Assembly: GCF_026410305.1 (NCBI RefSeq)
Contig: NZ_JAPMLQ010000007.1
Coordinates: 124,001-188,000 of the forward strand
Source of the DNA: Sulfitobacter sp. F26204
GTDB lineage: Bacteria; Pseudomonadota; Alphaproteobacteria; Rhodobacterales; Rhodobacteraceae
Direction of reading: 5' to 3'
DNA length: 64,000 nucleotides
The translations under genes were made by a program, and so were the position numbers. Of the stretch, positions 52,180 through 62,442 are shown one piece after another. The notes under the pieces were generated by a model. The model saw only the letters and a list, made by a program, of their open reading frames with translations. It had not been told where the DNA came from and did not search any database. Each line of letters begins with the position of its first letter. Positions within the stretch are counted from its first letter, which is position 1.

Positions 52180-54369
52180 ATGTCCGACATTATCTACACC
52201 AAAGTGGACGAGGCGCCGGAGTTGGCATCAGCTTCTTTCCTTCCGATCATTCAGAAATTTGCAGCCGCCGCGGGGGTCTCTGTTGGCACCAAGGACATTA
52301 GTTTGGCCGGTCGTATTCTTGCTGCTTTTCCAGAGCATTTGAGCGCGGATCAACAACAGTCAGACGATCTCGCCGAGTTGGGCAGACTCGTTAAAACTCC
52401 GGATGCCAACGTGATCAAGCTGCCGAATATCTCTGCCTCTGTGCCGCAACTTGTTGGCGCGATTAAGGAACTGCAGTCTCAGGGTTTTGCAGTGCCGGAT
52501 TATCCCGAGGCACCTGAGAGCGATGCCGAAAAAAAGATCCGCGCCAAGTATGACGGGCTGAAGGGGTCGGCGGTGAATCCGGTCCTGCGGGAGGGCAACT
52601 CGGACCGTCGCGCGGCCAAAGCGGTGAAAAGCTTTGCCCAGAAGAACCCGCACCGTATGGGAGAGTGGACAGCGCAAAGCAAGACACAGGTCTCATCCAT
52701 GTCGGGGGGCGATTTCTTTTCAAACGAGGTCTCGACGACGCTGGAGAAAGACACCACTGCGAAAATCGTGTTGGAAACAAGCGCTGGTGAGACTGTCTTG
52801 AAAGAGGCTGTCACTTACCCAGCGGGCACTGTGGTTGATGCGACTTTCATGTCTGCCGCCGCTCTGCAAACCTTTCTTGCTGACGAGATCGAGAAAACCA
52901 AAGCCGACGGCACGTTGTTCTCACTGCACATGAAGGCGACGATGATGAAGGTTTCCGACCCGATCATCTTTGGCCACGCGGTCAAGGCCTTTCTTGCACC
53001 GGTGTTTGAAAAGCACGGGCCGGCGATGGCCGACCTTGGCGTAAACCCGAATTCCGGACTTGGTGATTTGCTGGCGCGGGTCGAAGGCAACGCCGAAATC
53101 ATGGCCGATATTGAGGCCTGCATGGCGGCCCGCCCGCCAATGTATATGGTTGACAGCGATAAGGGTATCACCAACCTGCATGTCTCATCCGATGTCATCA
53201 TCGATGCGTCGATGCCAGCACTGATCCGCGCTGGCGGCAAGGGTTGGGGGCCGGATGGCAAGGAATCCGATACCAATTGCGTGATCCCCGACAATTCCTA
53301 TGCGCCGGTGTATGATGAAACGATCAAGTTCTTCAAAGAAAACGGCAAGCTGAATCCCGCCACCGCAGGAACCGTTCAAAACGTCGGGTTGATGGCGCAA
53401 AAGGCCGAAGAATACGGTTCTCATCCCACCACATTCGAGATTCCTGCCGCAGGCACCGTCAAGATGATCCTCGATGATGGCACCGTGCTGCACGAGCACA
53501 AGGTTGAAGCGGGCGACATCTGGCGGTCTGCTTCTGCCCGCAAAGCCCCGATCGAAGACTGGGTGAACCTTGCGGTTGATCGTCAAAAGGCCGAGGGTTG
53601 CCGCGCAATCTTTTGGCTGGACGCGGATCGCACCCATGATGCGGAACTGATCGCCTATGTAAAGCCGATCCTTGAGGCCAAAGGTGTTGCGGATAAATTC
53701 GAAATAATGGCCCCACGTGAGGCCACCCGTGCCTCCCTTGAAACCATCACAAAGGGCAATAACACAATTGCCATCACCGGCAACGTGCTGCGCGATTACC
53801 TGACCGATCTGTTCCCGATCCTTGAGTTGGCCACCTCCGCCAAGATGCTGTCGATTGTGAAACTGATGAATGGCGGTGGATTGTTCGAAACCGGCGCGGG
53901 CGGTTCTGCGCCCAAACACGTCCAACAACTAAACGAGGAAAACCACCTGCGCTGGGACAGTCTGGGCGAATTCTGTGCGCTTGGTGAAAGCCTGACGTTT
54001 CTTGCCGATACCAAGAACAACGAAAAGGCGCGGATTTTGGGGCAGGCGGTTGATGTTGCGACCCAAGGGATCCTCGACAACGGACGGTCACCCTCGCGCA
54101 AGGTAGGTGAGCCGGACAATCGTGACAGCCACTATTGGTTTGCCCGCTACTGGGCCGAGGCAATGGCGGCACAATCCGAGGATAGCGACCTGGCTGCGCA
54201 TTTCGCCCCTGTCGCCGAAGCGCTTGTTGCCAACGAGGCAGCGATCCTTTCGGAATTGGCCGCCGTGCAAGGGCCTGCGGTTGACCTGGGTGGCTATTAC
54301 CGCACGGATGCGGCGAAAACCGCAGCAGTCATGCGTCCCTCGACGACGTTAAACAGCATTATTGGCTAA
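52180..54369 (+). CDS. icd: NADP-dependent isocitrate dehydrogenase, monomeric type
   Basis: A 729-residue IDH-II enzyme of the TCA cycle that converts isocitrate to 2-oxoglutarate. The length and the sequence [61 protein letters not shown] and [23 protein letters not shown] are diagnostic of the monomeric type, unrelated in length to the ~400-residue dimeric enzyme. The ATG at 52180 has AGGAG upstream; the frame extends 17 codons further without support. It is preceded by a perfect palindrome and ends at a hairpin. Confidence 0.96.
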   Translation: MSDIIYTKVDEAPELASASFLPIIQKFAAAAGVSVGTKDISLAGRILAAFPEHLSADQQQSDDLAELGRLVKTPDANVIKLPNISASVPQLVGAIKELQSQGFAVPDYPEAPESDAEKKIRAKYDGLKGSAVNPVLREGNSDRRAAKAVKSFAQKNPHRMGEWTAQSKTQVSSMSGGDFFSNEVSTTLEKDTTAKIVLETSAGETVLKEAVTYPAGTVVDATFMSAAALQTFLADEIEKTKADGTLFSLHMKATMMKVSDPIIFGHAVKAFLAPVFEKHGPAMADLGVNPNSGLGDLLARVEGNAEIMADIEACMAARPPMYMVDSDKGITNLHVSSDVIIDASMPALIRAGGKGWGPDGKESDTNCVIPDNSYAPVYDETIKFFKENGKLNPATAGTVQNVGLMAQKAEEYGSHPTTFEIPAAGTVKMILDDGTVLHEHKVEAGDIWRSASARKAPIEDWVNLAVDRQKAEGCRAIFWLDADRTHDAELIAYVKPILEAKGVADKFEIMAPREATRASLETITKGNNTIAITGNVLRDYLTDLFPILELATSAKMLSIVKLMNGGGLFETGAGGSAPKHVQQLNEENHLRWDSLGEFCALGESLTFLADTKNNEKARILGQAVDVATQGILDNGRSPSRKVGEPDNRDSHYWFARYWAEAMAAQSEDSDLAAHFAPVAEALVANEAAILSELAAVQGPAVDLGGYYRTDAAKTAAVMRPSTTLNSIIG

Positions 54370-54381
54370 GGTATTGAAAAG

Positions 54382-54412
54382 AGGGGCGTGCATTTGAACA
54401 ATGCGCGCCCCT
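54382..54412. terminator. bidirectional hairpin terminator between icd and the uronate dehydrogenase-like gene
   Basis: Stem AGGGGCG (54382-54388) / CGCCCCT (54406-54412), extended by GCAT/ATGC around a 7-base loop. On the minus strand the stem is followed by CTTTTC, favouring termination of the gene from the right; it also sits just after the icd stop. Confidence 0.7.
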
Positions 54413-54491
54413 GGTTCCAGCAGCATGGGAAAGGGTCAAACCCGCCCGGATTTTTTGCCCAAAACACTGTGACATCGGCAGGTTTGGCAGG

Positions 54492-55334
54492 TCAGGTTTT
54501 CTTGCGATCGTCAATGATACCCATATTGCCAACCGCACTCTGCCCCAGTGGTATTGACGCAAACGGACCGCCGTGTCTCATCGTGCCAATATCCATAGGG
54601 TCTGCGACTTCTGCTTCTGCCAGAATGGTTTCGGCGTATTCTTCGGCATTGTCTTTCGGGCGATAACCCAGAAAGGAGGCAGAGGCATTGTCGACCGGTG
54701 CGCGATCATTGTTTGATACACCATATGCGATAGTAAAACCGACCACAGGGGTATCGACGGCACGGGTTACAAGCTGGATCAGATCGTCATATGACAGCCA
54801 GGATCCCAGCGCCCTGGGGTTGGTCACCTGCGCGGCGGACAGGATGCGCAGATGCACAGATTCCATCTGTCTCTTTTCCCAGTACATCCGACCCAGATCT
54901 TCGGTGAAACACTTGGACAGACCATAAAATGTGTCGGGACGATGCGGCATTTCGGTATTGATGAATTCGGTCTTGGGATACATCCCCACGGCATGGATCG
55001 ACGAGGCATAGACAACACGACGCACGCCTTGCTGATGGCCTGCTTCCCAGATGTTGTAGCTGCCGATAAAATTTGGCCCCAGCATTGCTTCGAATGGGCG
55101 TTCATCCACAATTGCGCCGAAATGGACAACCATATCCGCCCCTTCCAGCAACGGATAAACCTCATCATATTTTGCAATATCCGCCTGTACGAAATGCTCA
55201 CCGGGATAAAGCGTGCCGATGTCGTCAACAATGTCGGTGCTGACCAGTTCATCACACATCTTGCTCAGCGGTTCACGCAGATAGGATCCAAGCCGCCCAG
55301 CTGCGCCCGTCAGTACCAGTTTCTTGAATTTCAT
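54492..55334 (-). CDS. NAD-dependent epimerase/dehydratase, uronate dehydrogenase-like
   Basis: A 280-residue extended-SDR protein. The nucleotide motif is LTGAAGRLGSYLREPL (GxxGxxG), Asp in VSTDIVDD selects NAD, VVHFGAIVDERPFEAMLGPN and VYASSIHAVG are core segments, and the catalytic pair is FYGLSKCF (YxxxK). Size and pattern match uronate dehydrogenase (Udh, hexuronate to aldaro-lactone), although related epimerases cannot be excluded. A DAO-family gene lies 24 bases upstream on the same strand, so they may be co-transcribed. Confidence 0.85.
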   Translation of the reverse strand: MKFKKLVLTGAAGRLGSYLREPLSKMCDELVSTDIVDDIGTLYPGEHFVQADIAKYDEVYPLLEGADMVVHFGAIVDERPFEAMLGPNFIGSYNIWEAGHQQGVRRVVYASSIHAVGMYPKTEFINTEMPHRPDTFYGLSKCFTEDLGRMYWEKRQMESVHLRILSAAQVTNPRALGSWLSYDDLIQLVTRAVDTPVVGFTIAYGVSNNDRAPVDNASASFLGYRPKDNAEEYAETILAEAEVADPMDIGTMRHGGPFASIPLGQSAVGNMGIIDDRKKT

Positions 55335-55358
55335 CGTATTTCCTCCTGTCTGGCGGTT

Positions 55359-56561
55359 TCAGATGACCGCTTTTTCCAAAAATGTCTGTTGGTTTGCGAT
55401 CCTGTCATAGCCAAACGGCGCAAGATCCAGACTTCGGTATTCGCCGTAAGCGATCAATTCTGCGATGCCACGCCCCATCGCTGGGGATTGCTGCAAGCCA
55501 TGTCCTGAAAACCCGTTGGCAAAGATGAAATTTGCTACAATGTGATGGTGTCCGATCACCGCGTTCTGATCCAGCGTGTTATAGGCATAATGACCGACCC
55601 ATTCGTTGATCACCTTGATCTGTTCAAAGGCGGGCACGCGGTTGGCAATCGCTGGCCAGAACTTGGATTCCCAAAGACTGTGATCAAATCCGAAATCGTC
55701 AAAGTCCACATCGGGGTCATCATCCGGTGGGCCGCCGGCCATGTAGTACCGCCCTTCGGTTCGCATGTGGACACCAGAAGGATCAATCGTCAGCGGTAAA
55801 TCGCGATCAAGCGGCTGTGCTGCATCAAAAATATATGTGTAGCGTTTGCGCGGACGCACGGGAAGGTCGATCCCCGCCATCCCTGCTGTCGCAACGGCGC
55901 GCGGGCCCGAAGCATTGACCACCGTGCCACATCCGATGGTATCGCCGGATTTCAATGTTACGTGGGTTACCTCGGTGCCCGCGGCATTCAAGGTCATGCT
56001 GATAACCTCATCGTGGATGTATTCCACGCCATTGCGCTGAGCCATGCGCTTGAACCAATCAAACATGGTTCCGCCGTCGAAATAACCTTCGTCCACCAGA
56101 TTATGGTTGGCAGCCAGAATATCATCCAGTTGATAAAAGGGATAGGCGGCGGCAATTTCGTCGCGGCTCAGGTGGCGCGTATGTGCACCCTGTGCCGTCT
56201 GGATCAACTGGCTTTCCCGTAATGTGTGTGCGAATTCCGCCGTGTCAGCCAGATACATATACCCGAAGTTGTGCGTTGCCAGTTCAGGCACGTCGCCCCC
56301 CCCACCCATAAAGGTGCGAAAGTTCTTTATGAACTCGGCACCAAAGCGTGAAATCTGTATATTCAACGGGTTGGAAAACTGCTGTCGGATGCAGGAATTT
56401 GTGTGGCTGGTCGATGCGTTGGTATAGGATGGGTCGCGCTCGACAACCAGAATACGGCCTTGAAATCCGGGCATTTGCGTCAGCCACCATGCCACCGAGG
56501 AACCGTAGATTGCACCGCCAACGATGACGACATCATAGCTTTGGTGTTGCGAATTGCCCAT
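55359..56561 (-). CDS. DAO-family FAD-dependent amine/amino-acid oxidase
   Basis: A 400-residue flavoprotein. The N-terminal GxGxxG is YDVVIVGGAIYGSSVAWWL, followed by an Asp/Glu-ended strand (ILVVERDPSY) and ASTSHTNSCIRQQFSNPLNI, typical of glycine/sarcosine/D-amino-acid oxidoreductases. The C-terminus has NFIFANGFSGHGLQQSPAMGRGIAELI. The substrate (sarcosine, D-amino acid or similar) is undetermined. It starts an apparent operon with the uronate dehydrogenase-like gene. Confidence 0.9.
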   Translation of the reverse strand: MGNSQHQSYDVVIVGGAIYGSSVAWWLTQMPGFQGRILVVERDPSYTNASTSHTNSCIRQQFSNPLNIQISRFGAEFIKNFRTFMGGGGDVPELATHNFGYMYLADTAEFAHTLRESQLIQTAQGAHTRHLSRDEIAAAYPFYQLDDILAANHNLVDEGYFDGGTMFDWFKRMAQRNGVEYIHDEVISMTLNAAGTEVTHVTLKSGDTIGCGTVVNASGPRAVATAGMAGIDLPVRPRKRYTYIFDAAQPLDRDLPLTIDPSGVHMRTEGRYYMAGGPPDDDPDVDFDDFGFDHSLWESKFWPAIANRVPAFEQIKVINEWVGHYAYNTLDQNAVIGHHHIVANFIFANGFSGHGLQQSPAMGRGIAELIAYGEYRSLDLAPFGYDRIANQQTFLEKAVI

Positions 56562-56640
56562 TTGAACTCCCGATTCTGAATCGCCGATGATAATTGTCTA
56601 ACCCAGCGCTTTGGCCAGCGTAAGGCTGCGCGTGTTGCCG

Positions 56641-57270
56641 TTACCGGCCGAATGGCGTCTGCAATGCCCGTTCGACCATAAACAGGCGGTCCTGACCATA
56701 AAACATGTCCCCCTCTACAAAATAGGTCGGAGAGCCAAAGACCGATCGTGCAATCGCCTCTTCCGTATTGGCACGGTGCTGGGCCTGAATGGTCGCGGAT
56801 CCGGCCGCATGTATCAGATTGTCGCCGTCCAGTCCCAGGGTATCAGCCAGACAGCGTAGCGTTTCAGGATCCGCGAAGTCGGCATCATCGCGCCAATGAG
56901 CTTGCAATATGGCGCGACTCATCCTGCCCGCATCCGCCCCCGCTGCTATGATCGCGCCATTGGCCAGCGCAAGAGGGTGGTCGTGGTATGTCGGGCGATG
57001 CCGCAACAGGGGTAAGTTTCGTAGTTCCGACCAGCGCCGGATCTCGCGGCCAAAGAAGTAATGAATGTGGCTGCGGCTGCGCTTCTGGATATTCTGGCCC
57101 CCTGCTGCCGCCATCACAGGGGCAAAATCAAAGGGGCGGTGGATGATCTCGGCTCCGGCCGCGTCTGCAATCCGTTGCAATTCCCAGGCCCCCAGATAGG
57201 CGAAAGCGGAATGCGCGGAATAGAAATATTCGATTGTTTTGGGGTGTTGCACGGGGCCGGTCTCCATCAT
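56641..57270 (-). CDS. 2-hydroxychromene-2-carboxylate isomerase family protein (DsbA-like fold)
   Basis: A 209-residue thioredoxin-fold protein of the kappa-GST/HCCA isomerase family. IEYFYSAHSAFAYLGAWEL is the N-terminal strand-helix with Ser in place of the CxxC cysteines, RPFDFAPVMAAAGGQN follows, and the C-terminal GSPTYFVEGDMFYGQDRL is the cis-Pro region. Members isomerise aromatic-catabolism intermediates or conjugate glutathione; the substrate here is unknown. It lies alone between two divergent units. Confidence 0.9.
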   Translation of the reverse strand: MMETGPVQHPKTIEYFYSAHSAFAYLGAWELQRIADAAGAEIIHRPFDFAPVMAAAGGQNIQKRSRSHIHYFFGREIRRWSELRNLPLLRHRPTYHDHPLALANGAIIAAGADAGRMSRAILQAHWRDDADFADPETLRCLADTLGLDGDNLIHAAGSATIQAQHRANTEEAIARSVFGSPTYFVEGDMFYGQDRLFMVERALQTPFGR

Positions 57271-57387
57271 GATGCCAAACCCATTTAAACAGGCGCAAGG
57301 TGCATCGCAAATTGGCGGGGCGCGGTTCTGCTGCGCGACGTCGCTTTAGTGATTGAGCGTTTGACGCTTCCGGTCCATCCTGCAATC

Positions 57388-58377
57388 ATGAAAACACCCT
57401 TGGTCGACAATCTACAATACGCTAATTTCTCGCCGCGCATTTTTGAACAGATGCGGGCAGGCGGCGTGGACGCGGTGCATGTCACCATCGCCTACCACGA
57501 GAGTTTCCGTGAAATGGTGCTGAACCTGGAACGTTGGAACCGCTGGTTCGAGGATCACCCCGATCTGATATTCAAGGGGACAACCGCCGCGGATATCATC
57601 CTTGCACAGGAAAGCGATCGCACCGCCATTTTCTTTGGGTTCCAGAATCCCAGCCCCATTGAAGATGACATCGGACTGGTAGAGATCTGTCACCAGCTCG
57701 GCATCCGTTTCATGCAATTGACCTATAACAATCAAAGTCTGCTTGCCTCGGGCTGTTACGAAGAAGACGATACAGGACTGACCCGAATGGGGCGCGCCGT
57801 GGTGGCGGAAATGAATCGTGTCGGCATGGTCATCGACATGAGCCACTCCGGCGAACGCTCGACCCTGGAGGCCATCGATCACTCCACCCGACCCATCGCC
57901 ATCACTCATGCCAATCCGCATTGGTGGCACGCCGCTCTGCGCAACAAATCCGATCGCGTGCTCAAGGCGCTGACCGCCACAGGCGGTATGCTCGGCTTTT
58001 CGGTCTATCCCCACCACCTGGCAGATGGTTCCGAGTGCAGCCTCGAAGGTTTCTGCGCCATGATTGCCGAGGCCGCCGCGCGCTATGGCGCTGAAAATCT
58101 CGGCATCGGCACCGACCTTTGCCAGGATCAACCGGACAGCATTGTCGAATGGATGCGTGTGGGCCGCTGGACCAAAGATATTGACTATGGCGAGGGCTCT
58201 GCCGGTCAGGCGGGCTTTCCGCGGATGCCGGTTTGGTTCAACGACAACCGTGACTTCGGCAATATCCGCAGCGGGTTGATTGCCACGGGGATGGCAGGTG
58301 ACGAAATCGACGGGATCATGGGCAGAAACTGGTACCGGTTCTATGAGCAGGGATTCGGTCCGAACAAAAGGATGTGA
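57388..58377 (+). CDS. membrane dipeptidase (renal dipeptidase family, M19)
   Basis: A 329-residue Zn amidohydrolase-fold peptidase that cleaves dipeptides. Pieces of the M19 pattern are present: GVDAVHVTIAYHE, IRFMQLTYNNQSLLASGCYE, VIDMSHSGERSTLEAI (His metal ligand), ITHANPHWW, and GIGTDLCQD near the C-terminus; the usual N-terminal HxD is reduced (VDNLQYANF), so the first metal ligands may be altered. The ATG at 57388 was chosen; a GTG 13 codons earlier also fits and neither has a clear ribosome site. Confidence 0.85.
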   Translation: MKTPLVDNLQYANFSPRIFEQMRAGGVDAVHVTIAYHESFREMVLNLERWNRWFEDHPDLIFKGTTAADIILAQESDRTAIFFGFQNPSPIEDDIGLVEICHQLGIRFMQLTYNNQSLLASGCYEEDDTGLTRMGRAVVAEMNRVGMVIDMSHSGERSTLEAIDHSTRPIAITHANPHWWHAALRNKSDRVLKALTATGGMLGFSVYPHHLADGSECSLEGFCAMIAEAAARYGAENLGIGTDLCQDQPDSIVEWMRVGRWTKDIDYGEGSAGQAGFPRMPVWFNDNRDFGNIRSGLIATGMAGDEIDGIMGRNWYRFYEQGFGPNKRM

Positions 58378-58829
58378 CTGTCGTTTCTGCGCAGCCCTGC
58401 AAAGAAACGGACCGCTTTTTTCGCCGATGTGGTCATCGCTCGGCGCACATGCATTGCGTGTGATGCCACCTAATAACCCGACGCATCGGCTCTGCGCTGC
58501 GCAAGACATGCGCTCAGGAAAACGGCAAATGCAGTGTCGCCGACCGCGATTCCCACGCTCCGTGCCCCGGCCTTGAAAACCTCCTGCCGCCGAAATGCTG
58601 CATTTTCCAATTTTGAACACCTGGGTCAGGGTCAACTGACACCCGGATTGAAACCGCACCGCTGGATAGGCCTTTCAACAGGTCTCGGCGGGGCATCTCA
58701 CGCCGGTAATTGATGGACGGTGCAGCTGGATAACCAGGTATTGCCCCTCTTTCTTTTTGGCCGGAAATACCGCGGGGTTTGGGGCAGAGCCCCAAGACAA
58801 TGACCTTTCAACATTGCTGCGCGATCAGA
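58378..58829. other. 452-base gene-free region with scars and a hairpin
   Basis: Lies between the convergent dipeptidase and hrpB genes. No frame with coding character was seen. At 58614-58633 the sequence AACACCTGGGT-CAGGGTCA equals the outer IS3 end sequence (50030-50065) with its middle deleted, and may be an IS scar or chance. A perfect hairpin TTGGGGC-AGA-GCCCCAA lies at 58779-58795, just beyond the hrpB stop. Confidence 0.5.
58779..58795. terminator. hairpin downstream of hrpB
   Basis: A 7-bp perfect stem TTGGGGC/GCCCCAA with a 3-base AGA loop, 35 bases after the hrpB stop. There is no long T run, but the short tight GC stem is a plausible terminator or one of the dispersed hairpins common in roseobacter intergenic DNA. 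Confidence 0.45.
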
Positions 58830-61244
58830 TCAGCTGCCACGTCGCTTGGCGCGCAGGGTGGGGTCGGCTTGCGTCGGATCCTCTGGCCAGGGGTGGCGCG
58901 GGTAGCGTCCGCGCATGTCCTTGCGGACATCGGCATAGGAATTCTGCCAGAAGCCCGGCAAATCCATTGTCACTTGTACCGGGCGTTGTCCGGGGGACAA
59001 CAGCGTGATCTTGAGTGGTTGACCCGCCACCTGTGGATGATGGGTCACGCCGAACAATTCCTGCAGGCGCAGGGCAATTTCCGGGACATCACCCTCATAG
59101 TCGATCGGCACCCGGCGCCCCAACGGGGTTTCGAAATTCGCTGGCGCTGCCTTGTCCAGTATCTGTAGTTGGTCCCAATCCAGCCGTGCGCGCAGGGCTG
59201 GCAATAGATCATATGTTTTCCACTGGGCACCTGTCTTGATGCCGTCCAGATGGGGCAGCAACCAGTCTTCCAGACTGTCCATCAAGGCCGCCTCGCGAAA
59301 GTCAGGAAAATCTTCGCCGATCAGGCGCGCACGCGCCAGAAATCGCGCGGCGGCAGGGGCCGGATTTAGCCCCAATTGCCGCACGCCCTCCAACATCGCG
59401 CGGGCAACTTCCTGCGTCGGCGCATCGGCCCAGTTGCGGTCATCCAGAACCAGGCTGGCGAAACGTTCCTGACGGCGGGCTAAAACGCGCCCTTCGCGGC
59501 GGGACCAGATACACAGGTCATGCCAACCGATCTGATCGGCAAAAAGCATACGCAACTCAGCTTCTGACAGCCGTGCCGCCTGGCGAATCCTGGCCTCTCG
59601 CGGATCGCCGTCAAGGTCGGTGGCCACGATCAGACGTTCTGTCGCCATGCCATCAGTGTCAGTCATCATCGCGCCTTTGCCGCTCGAAAGCACGAAACGT
59701 GGAGCCTCGCCCTTGCGGCGCAGGCCAATTCTGTCGGGATAGGCAAGGGCGGCGAGCGGACCGATGCTGTTCGGCCCCGTGGTGTTTTTTCCTCGGATCA
59801 GTCGTTTTGCTTCCTGGCGAATGCGGGCAATCGCGGCGTGGTCGGCTGCCGCTCGTGTTTGTTTGCCTTCAAGGACCTCCATGCGCAGTGACAGATCGAT
59901 GCCGCCTCCGCGCAAGGGGTCGCGTTCGGCAATCAGGGCAGCAAGGAGTGGCGCACGCGGTCCGCCGCGATCGACCATATGGGCAAGACGGGGATGCAGG
60001 GGTATGCGCGCCAGGGTTCGGCCGTGCGGTGTAATCCGTCCTTCGGAATCGAGCGCGCCCAGCATCTGCAACACGGCCTGGGCCTCGGTCAGTCGTCCTT
60101 CATGGGGAGGTGTCACGAAATTCAGATCTGATGCCCTGGCACCCCAGACCGCCAGTTCCAAGGCAAAGCTGCATAAATCCCCGATCTCGATCTCGGCGGG
60201 TGCAAAGGCGGCCAAGGCGCCTTCTTCGCCTTTTGTCCAAAGTTTGTAAGCCACTCCCGTAGACATGCGCCCAGCGCGCCCGGCGCGCTGGGTGGCTTCG
60301 GCTTTGGAAACCTTTTCGGTAACCAGCCGGGACATGCTGGATGCCGGATCAAAGCGCGCGCGACGGGCACGCCCTGCGTCGACGACAATCCGGATGTCCT
60401 CGATGGTCAATGACGTTTCCGCGATAGAGGTGGCCAGCACCACCTTGCGCCCTTTGGCAACCGGCGCGATGGCTTCCCTTTGCGCCTTGAACGACATTGC
60501 GCCAAACAAAGGGGCCAGTTTGCAACCCTCGGGCAGGTCGGACTTTAACAGTCTTTCAACGCGTCGGATCTCTGCCTCCCCCGGTAGAAAAACCAGAACG
60601 GAACCAGGGCTCTCTGCCAGTGCGTCAAGAACGAGGTTGGCCGTCGCCTGTTCAAGCATTTGGCTACCGATCGGGCGGTCAAGCCATCTGGATTCCACCT
60701 CAAAACTGCGCCCTTCAGAGGTCACCACAGGAGCCTGAATCAATTCCCCGACCGGGGCGGCGTCCAGAGTTGCCGACATTACCACCAGCATCAGATCGTC
60801 CCGCAATGCTTCTGCAACTTCCAGACATAAAGCGAGGCCCAGATCGGCATTCAGGGAGCGTTCATGAAATTCATCAAAAATCACAGCCCCGACATCCGGC
60901 AAATCCGGTGCATCTTGCAACATGCGTGTCAGGATGCCTTCGGTGACAACTTCTATTCGTGTTCCCTTGCTGATTGCAGAGGCTCCCCGCACTCGGTAGC
61001 CTACGGTTTCGCCCACCTTTTCGCCCAGAGTCTGCGCCATACGCTCTGCCGCAGCGCGCGCAGCAAGGCGGCGCGGTTCCAGCATCAGGATACGCCCCTT
61101 TGTCAATCCGGCGTCGAGAATTGCCAATGGTACGCGGGTGGTTTTACCGGCACCTGGTGGCGCTTGCAGCACGGCGCGGTGATGGTGACGCAAAGCTTGG
61201 ATCACCTGCGGCAAGACGACATCGATGGGCAAGGTGACTGACAT
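58830..61244 (-). CDS. hrpB: ATP-dependent helicase HrpB
   Basis: An 804-residue DEAH-box RNA helicase. The P-loop is QAPPGAGKTT, the DExH box reads FDEFHER, motif III is MSATLD, and motif VI is TQRAGRAGR, followed by the HA2 domain and the HrpB-specific C-terminal domain (FETPLGRRVPIDYEGDVPEIALRLQELFG; ITLLSPGQRPVQVTMDLPGFW). The role in bacteria is unsettled, probably RNA processing. The start at 61244 fits the family; an extension to 61286 is unsupported. It is divergent from meaB. Confidence 0.94.
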   Translation of the reverse strand: MSVTLPIDVVLPQVIQALRHHHRAVLQAPPGAGKTTRVPLAILDAGLTKGRILMLEPRRLAARAAAERMAQTLGEKVGETVGYRVRGASAISKGTRIEVVTEGILTRMLQDAPDLPDVGAVIFDEFHERSLNADLGLALCLEVAEALRDDLMLVVMSATLDAAPVGELIQAPVVTSEGRSFEVESRWLDRPIGSQMLEQATANLVLDALAESPGSVLVFLPGEAEIRRVERLLKSDLPEGCKLAPLFGAMSFKAQREAIAPVAKGRKVVLATSIAETSLTIEDIRIVVDAGRARRARFDPASSMSRLVTEKVSKAEATQRAGRAGRMSTGVAYKLWTKGEEGALAAFAPAEIEIGDLCSFALELAVWGARASDLNFVTPPHEGRLTEAQAVLQMLGALDSEGRITPHGRTLARIPLHPRLAHMVDRGGPRAPLLAALIAERDPLRGGGIDLSLRMEVLEGKQTRAAADHAAIARIRQEAKRLIRGKNTTGPNSIGPLAALAYPDRIGLRRKGEAPRFVLSSGKGAMMTDTDGMATERLIVATDLDGDPREARIRQAARLSEAELRMLFADQIGWHDLCIWSRREGRVLARRQERFASLVLDDRNWADAPTQEVARAMLEGVRQLGLNPAPAAARFLARARLIGEDFPDFREAALMDSLEDWLLPHLDGIKTGAQWKTYDLLPALRARLDWDQLQILDKAAPANFETPLGRRVPIDYEGDVPEIALRLQELFGVTHHPQVAGQPLKITLLSPGQRPVQVTMDLPGFWQNSYADVRKDMRGRYPRHPWPEDPTQADPTLRAKRRGS

Positions 61245-61340
61245 AGACCCGTTATCGGCGAATCCACCGCCAAGGCCAAGACCCAAGACAGCCTGCAGGA
61301 GGGGATGGACAATTCCGCCACCTCCCGCAAAAGATGCCTT

Positions 61341-62312
61341 ATGGATATTTCAGATTTAGCAAAGCGTGTCAGCGCAGGTGAACGGCGTGCCCTGGCGCGC
61401 GCCATCACTTTGATTGAATCAGGCCGTGGCGATCACCGGGTTCAAGCCGGGGCGCTTTTGGCTGCTTTGCCGCAGGACCGCCAAGCCTTGCGCATCGGTC
61501 TTTCCGGTACTCCCGGTGTCGGAAAATCTACATTTATCGAAAGCTTTGGCATGATGTTGATTGGCCAGGGGCTGCGGGTTGCGGTACTTGCGGTTGATCC
61601 GTCTTCGTCGCGGTCAGGAGGTTCAATTCTGGGGGACAAGACACGCATGGATTTGCTCAGCCGCGAGCCGGCGGCCTTTATTCGGCCCTCGCCGAGCCAG
61701 ACGCATCTGGGAGGAGTGGCGCGAAGGACCCGCGAGGCCGTGCGCCTGTGCGAAGCCGCTGAGTTTGATGTTGTATTGATCGAAACCGTCGGTGTCGGGC
61801 AGTCAGAAACGGTTGTTGCGGAAATGTCCGATTTATTCCTGCTTTTGCTGGCACCCGCAGGCGGCGACGAACTGCAGGGTGTGAAACGCGGTATCATGGA
61901 AATGGCGGATATCATACTGGTGAACAAGGCGGATGGTGATCTGAAACCTGCGGCGCGGCGCACACAGGCCGATTATGCCGGGGCGTTGAAATTGTTGCGA
62001 AAGCGTCCGCAAGATCCTGACGGTTACCCCTGTGCAATGGCTGTCTCAGCCTTGCAAGAGGATGGTTTGGCGCAGGCCTGGGACAGCATGAAAGCACTGG
62101 TGGCCTGGCGTCGGGAAAACGGGTTCTGGGATCAGGCGCGGGCAACGCAGGCGCGATATTGGTTTGAAGAAGACGTCAAACAGCGGTTGCTGGCGCAGTT
62201 GCAGGGACCGGAGGCGCGCGCGGCATTGGCCCAGTTAAGCGATCAGGTTGCAGCGGGAGAGGTTGATCCCTCCGTCGCTGCGCAGGGTTTTGTCGAAGGA
62301 TTAGGACGATAG
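61341..62312 (+). CDS. meaB: methylmalonyl-CoA mutase-associated GTPase MeaB
   Basis: A 323-residue G3E-family GTPase chaperone that protects and reloads B12-dependent acyl-CoA mutases. Walker A is GLSGTPGVGKST, followed by VLAVDPSSSRSGGSILGDKTRM, the switch ETVGVGQSETVV and the specificity motif NKAD. The likely client is the ethylmalonyl-CoA mutase at 4-6 kb, and methylmalonyl-CoA mutase elsewhere. The ATG at 61341 fits the family N-terminus (ISDLAKRVSAGERRALARAI); an ATG at 61305 lies too close to an AGGAGG motif. Confidence 0.95.
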   Translation: MDISDLAKRVSAGERRALARAITLIESGRGDHRVQAGALLAALPQDRQALRIGLSGTPGVGKSTFIESFGMMLIGQGLRVAVLAVDPSSSRSGGSILGDKTRMDLLSREPAAFIRPSPSQTHLGGVARRTREAVRLCEAAEFDVVLIETVGVGQSETVVAEMSDLFLLLLAPAGGDELQGVKRGIMEMADIILVNKADGDLKPAARRTQADYAGALKLLRKRPQDPDGYPCAMAVSALQEDGLAQAWDSMKALVAWRRENGFWDQARATQARYWFEEDVKQRLLAQLQGPEARAALAQLSDQVAAGEVDPSVAAQGFVEGLGR

Positions 62313-62442
62313 CGTCAGGCGTGAAACGCTTGGGAAGTTACTGCGCGTTCACTTTCAGCTCATTCGACCTTTCGGCCGCCTTGTCCGTGTAAACCTCTGC
62401 TTCCCATTTGAAAGACAGGTATACGGCATTATTGAGAATGCG

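Noticed and set aside
53185-53928. 247-codon minus-strand frame inside isocitrate dehydrogenase
   Set aside because: Shadow of a universally conserved enzyme frame.
57412-58659. 415-codon open frame on the minus strand opposite the dipeptidase gene
   Set aside because: Antisense to a clear M19 dipeptidase; its sequence has no family features and arises from the GC-rich codon pattern of the real gene.
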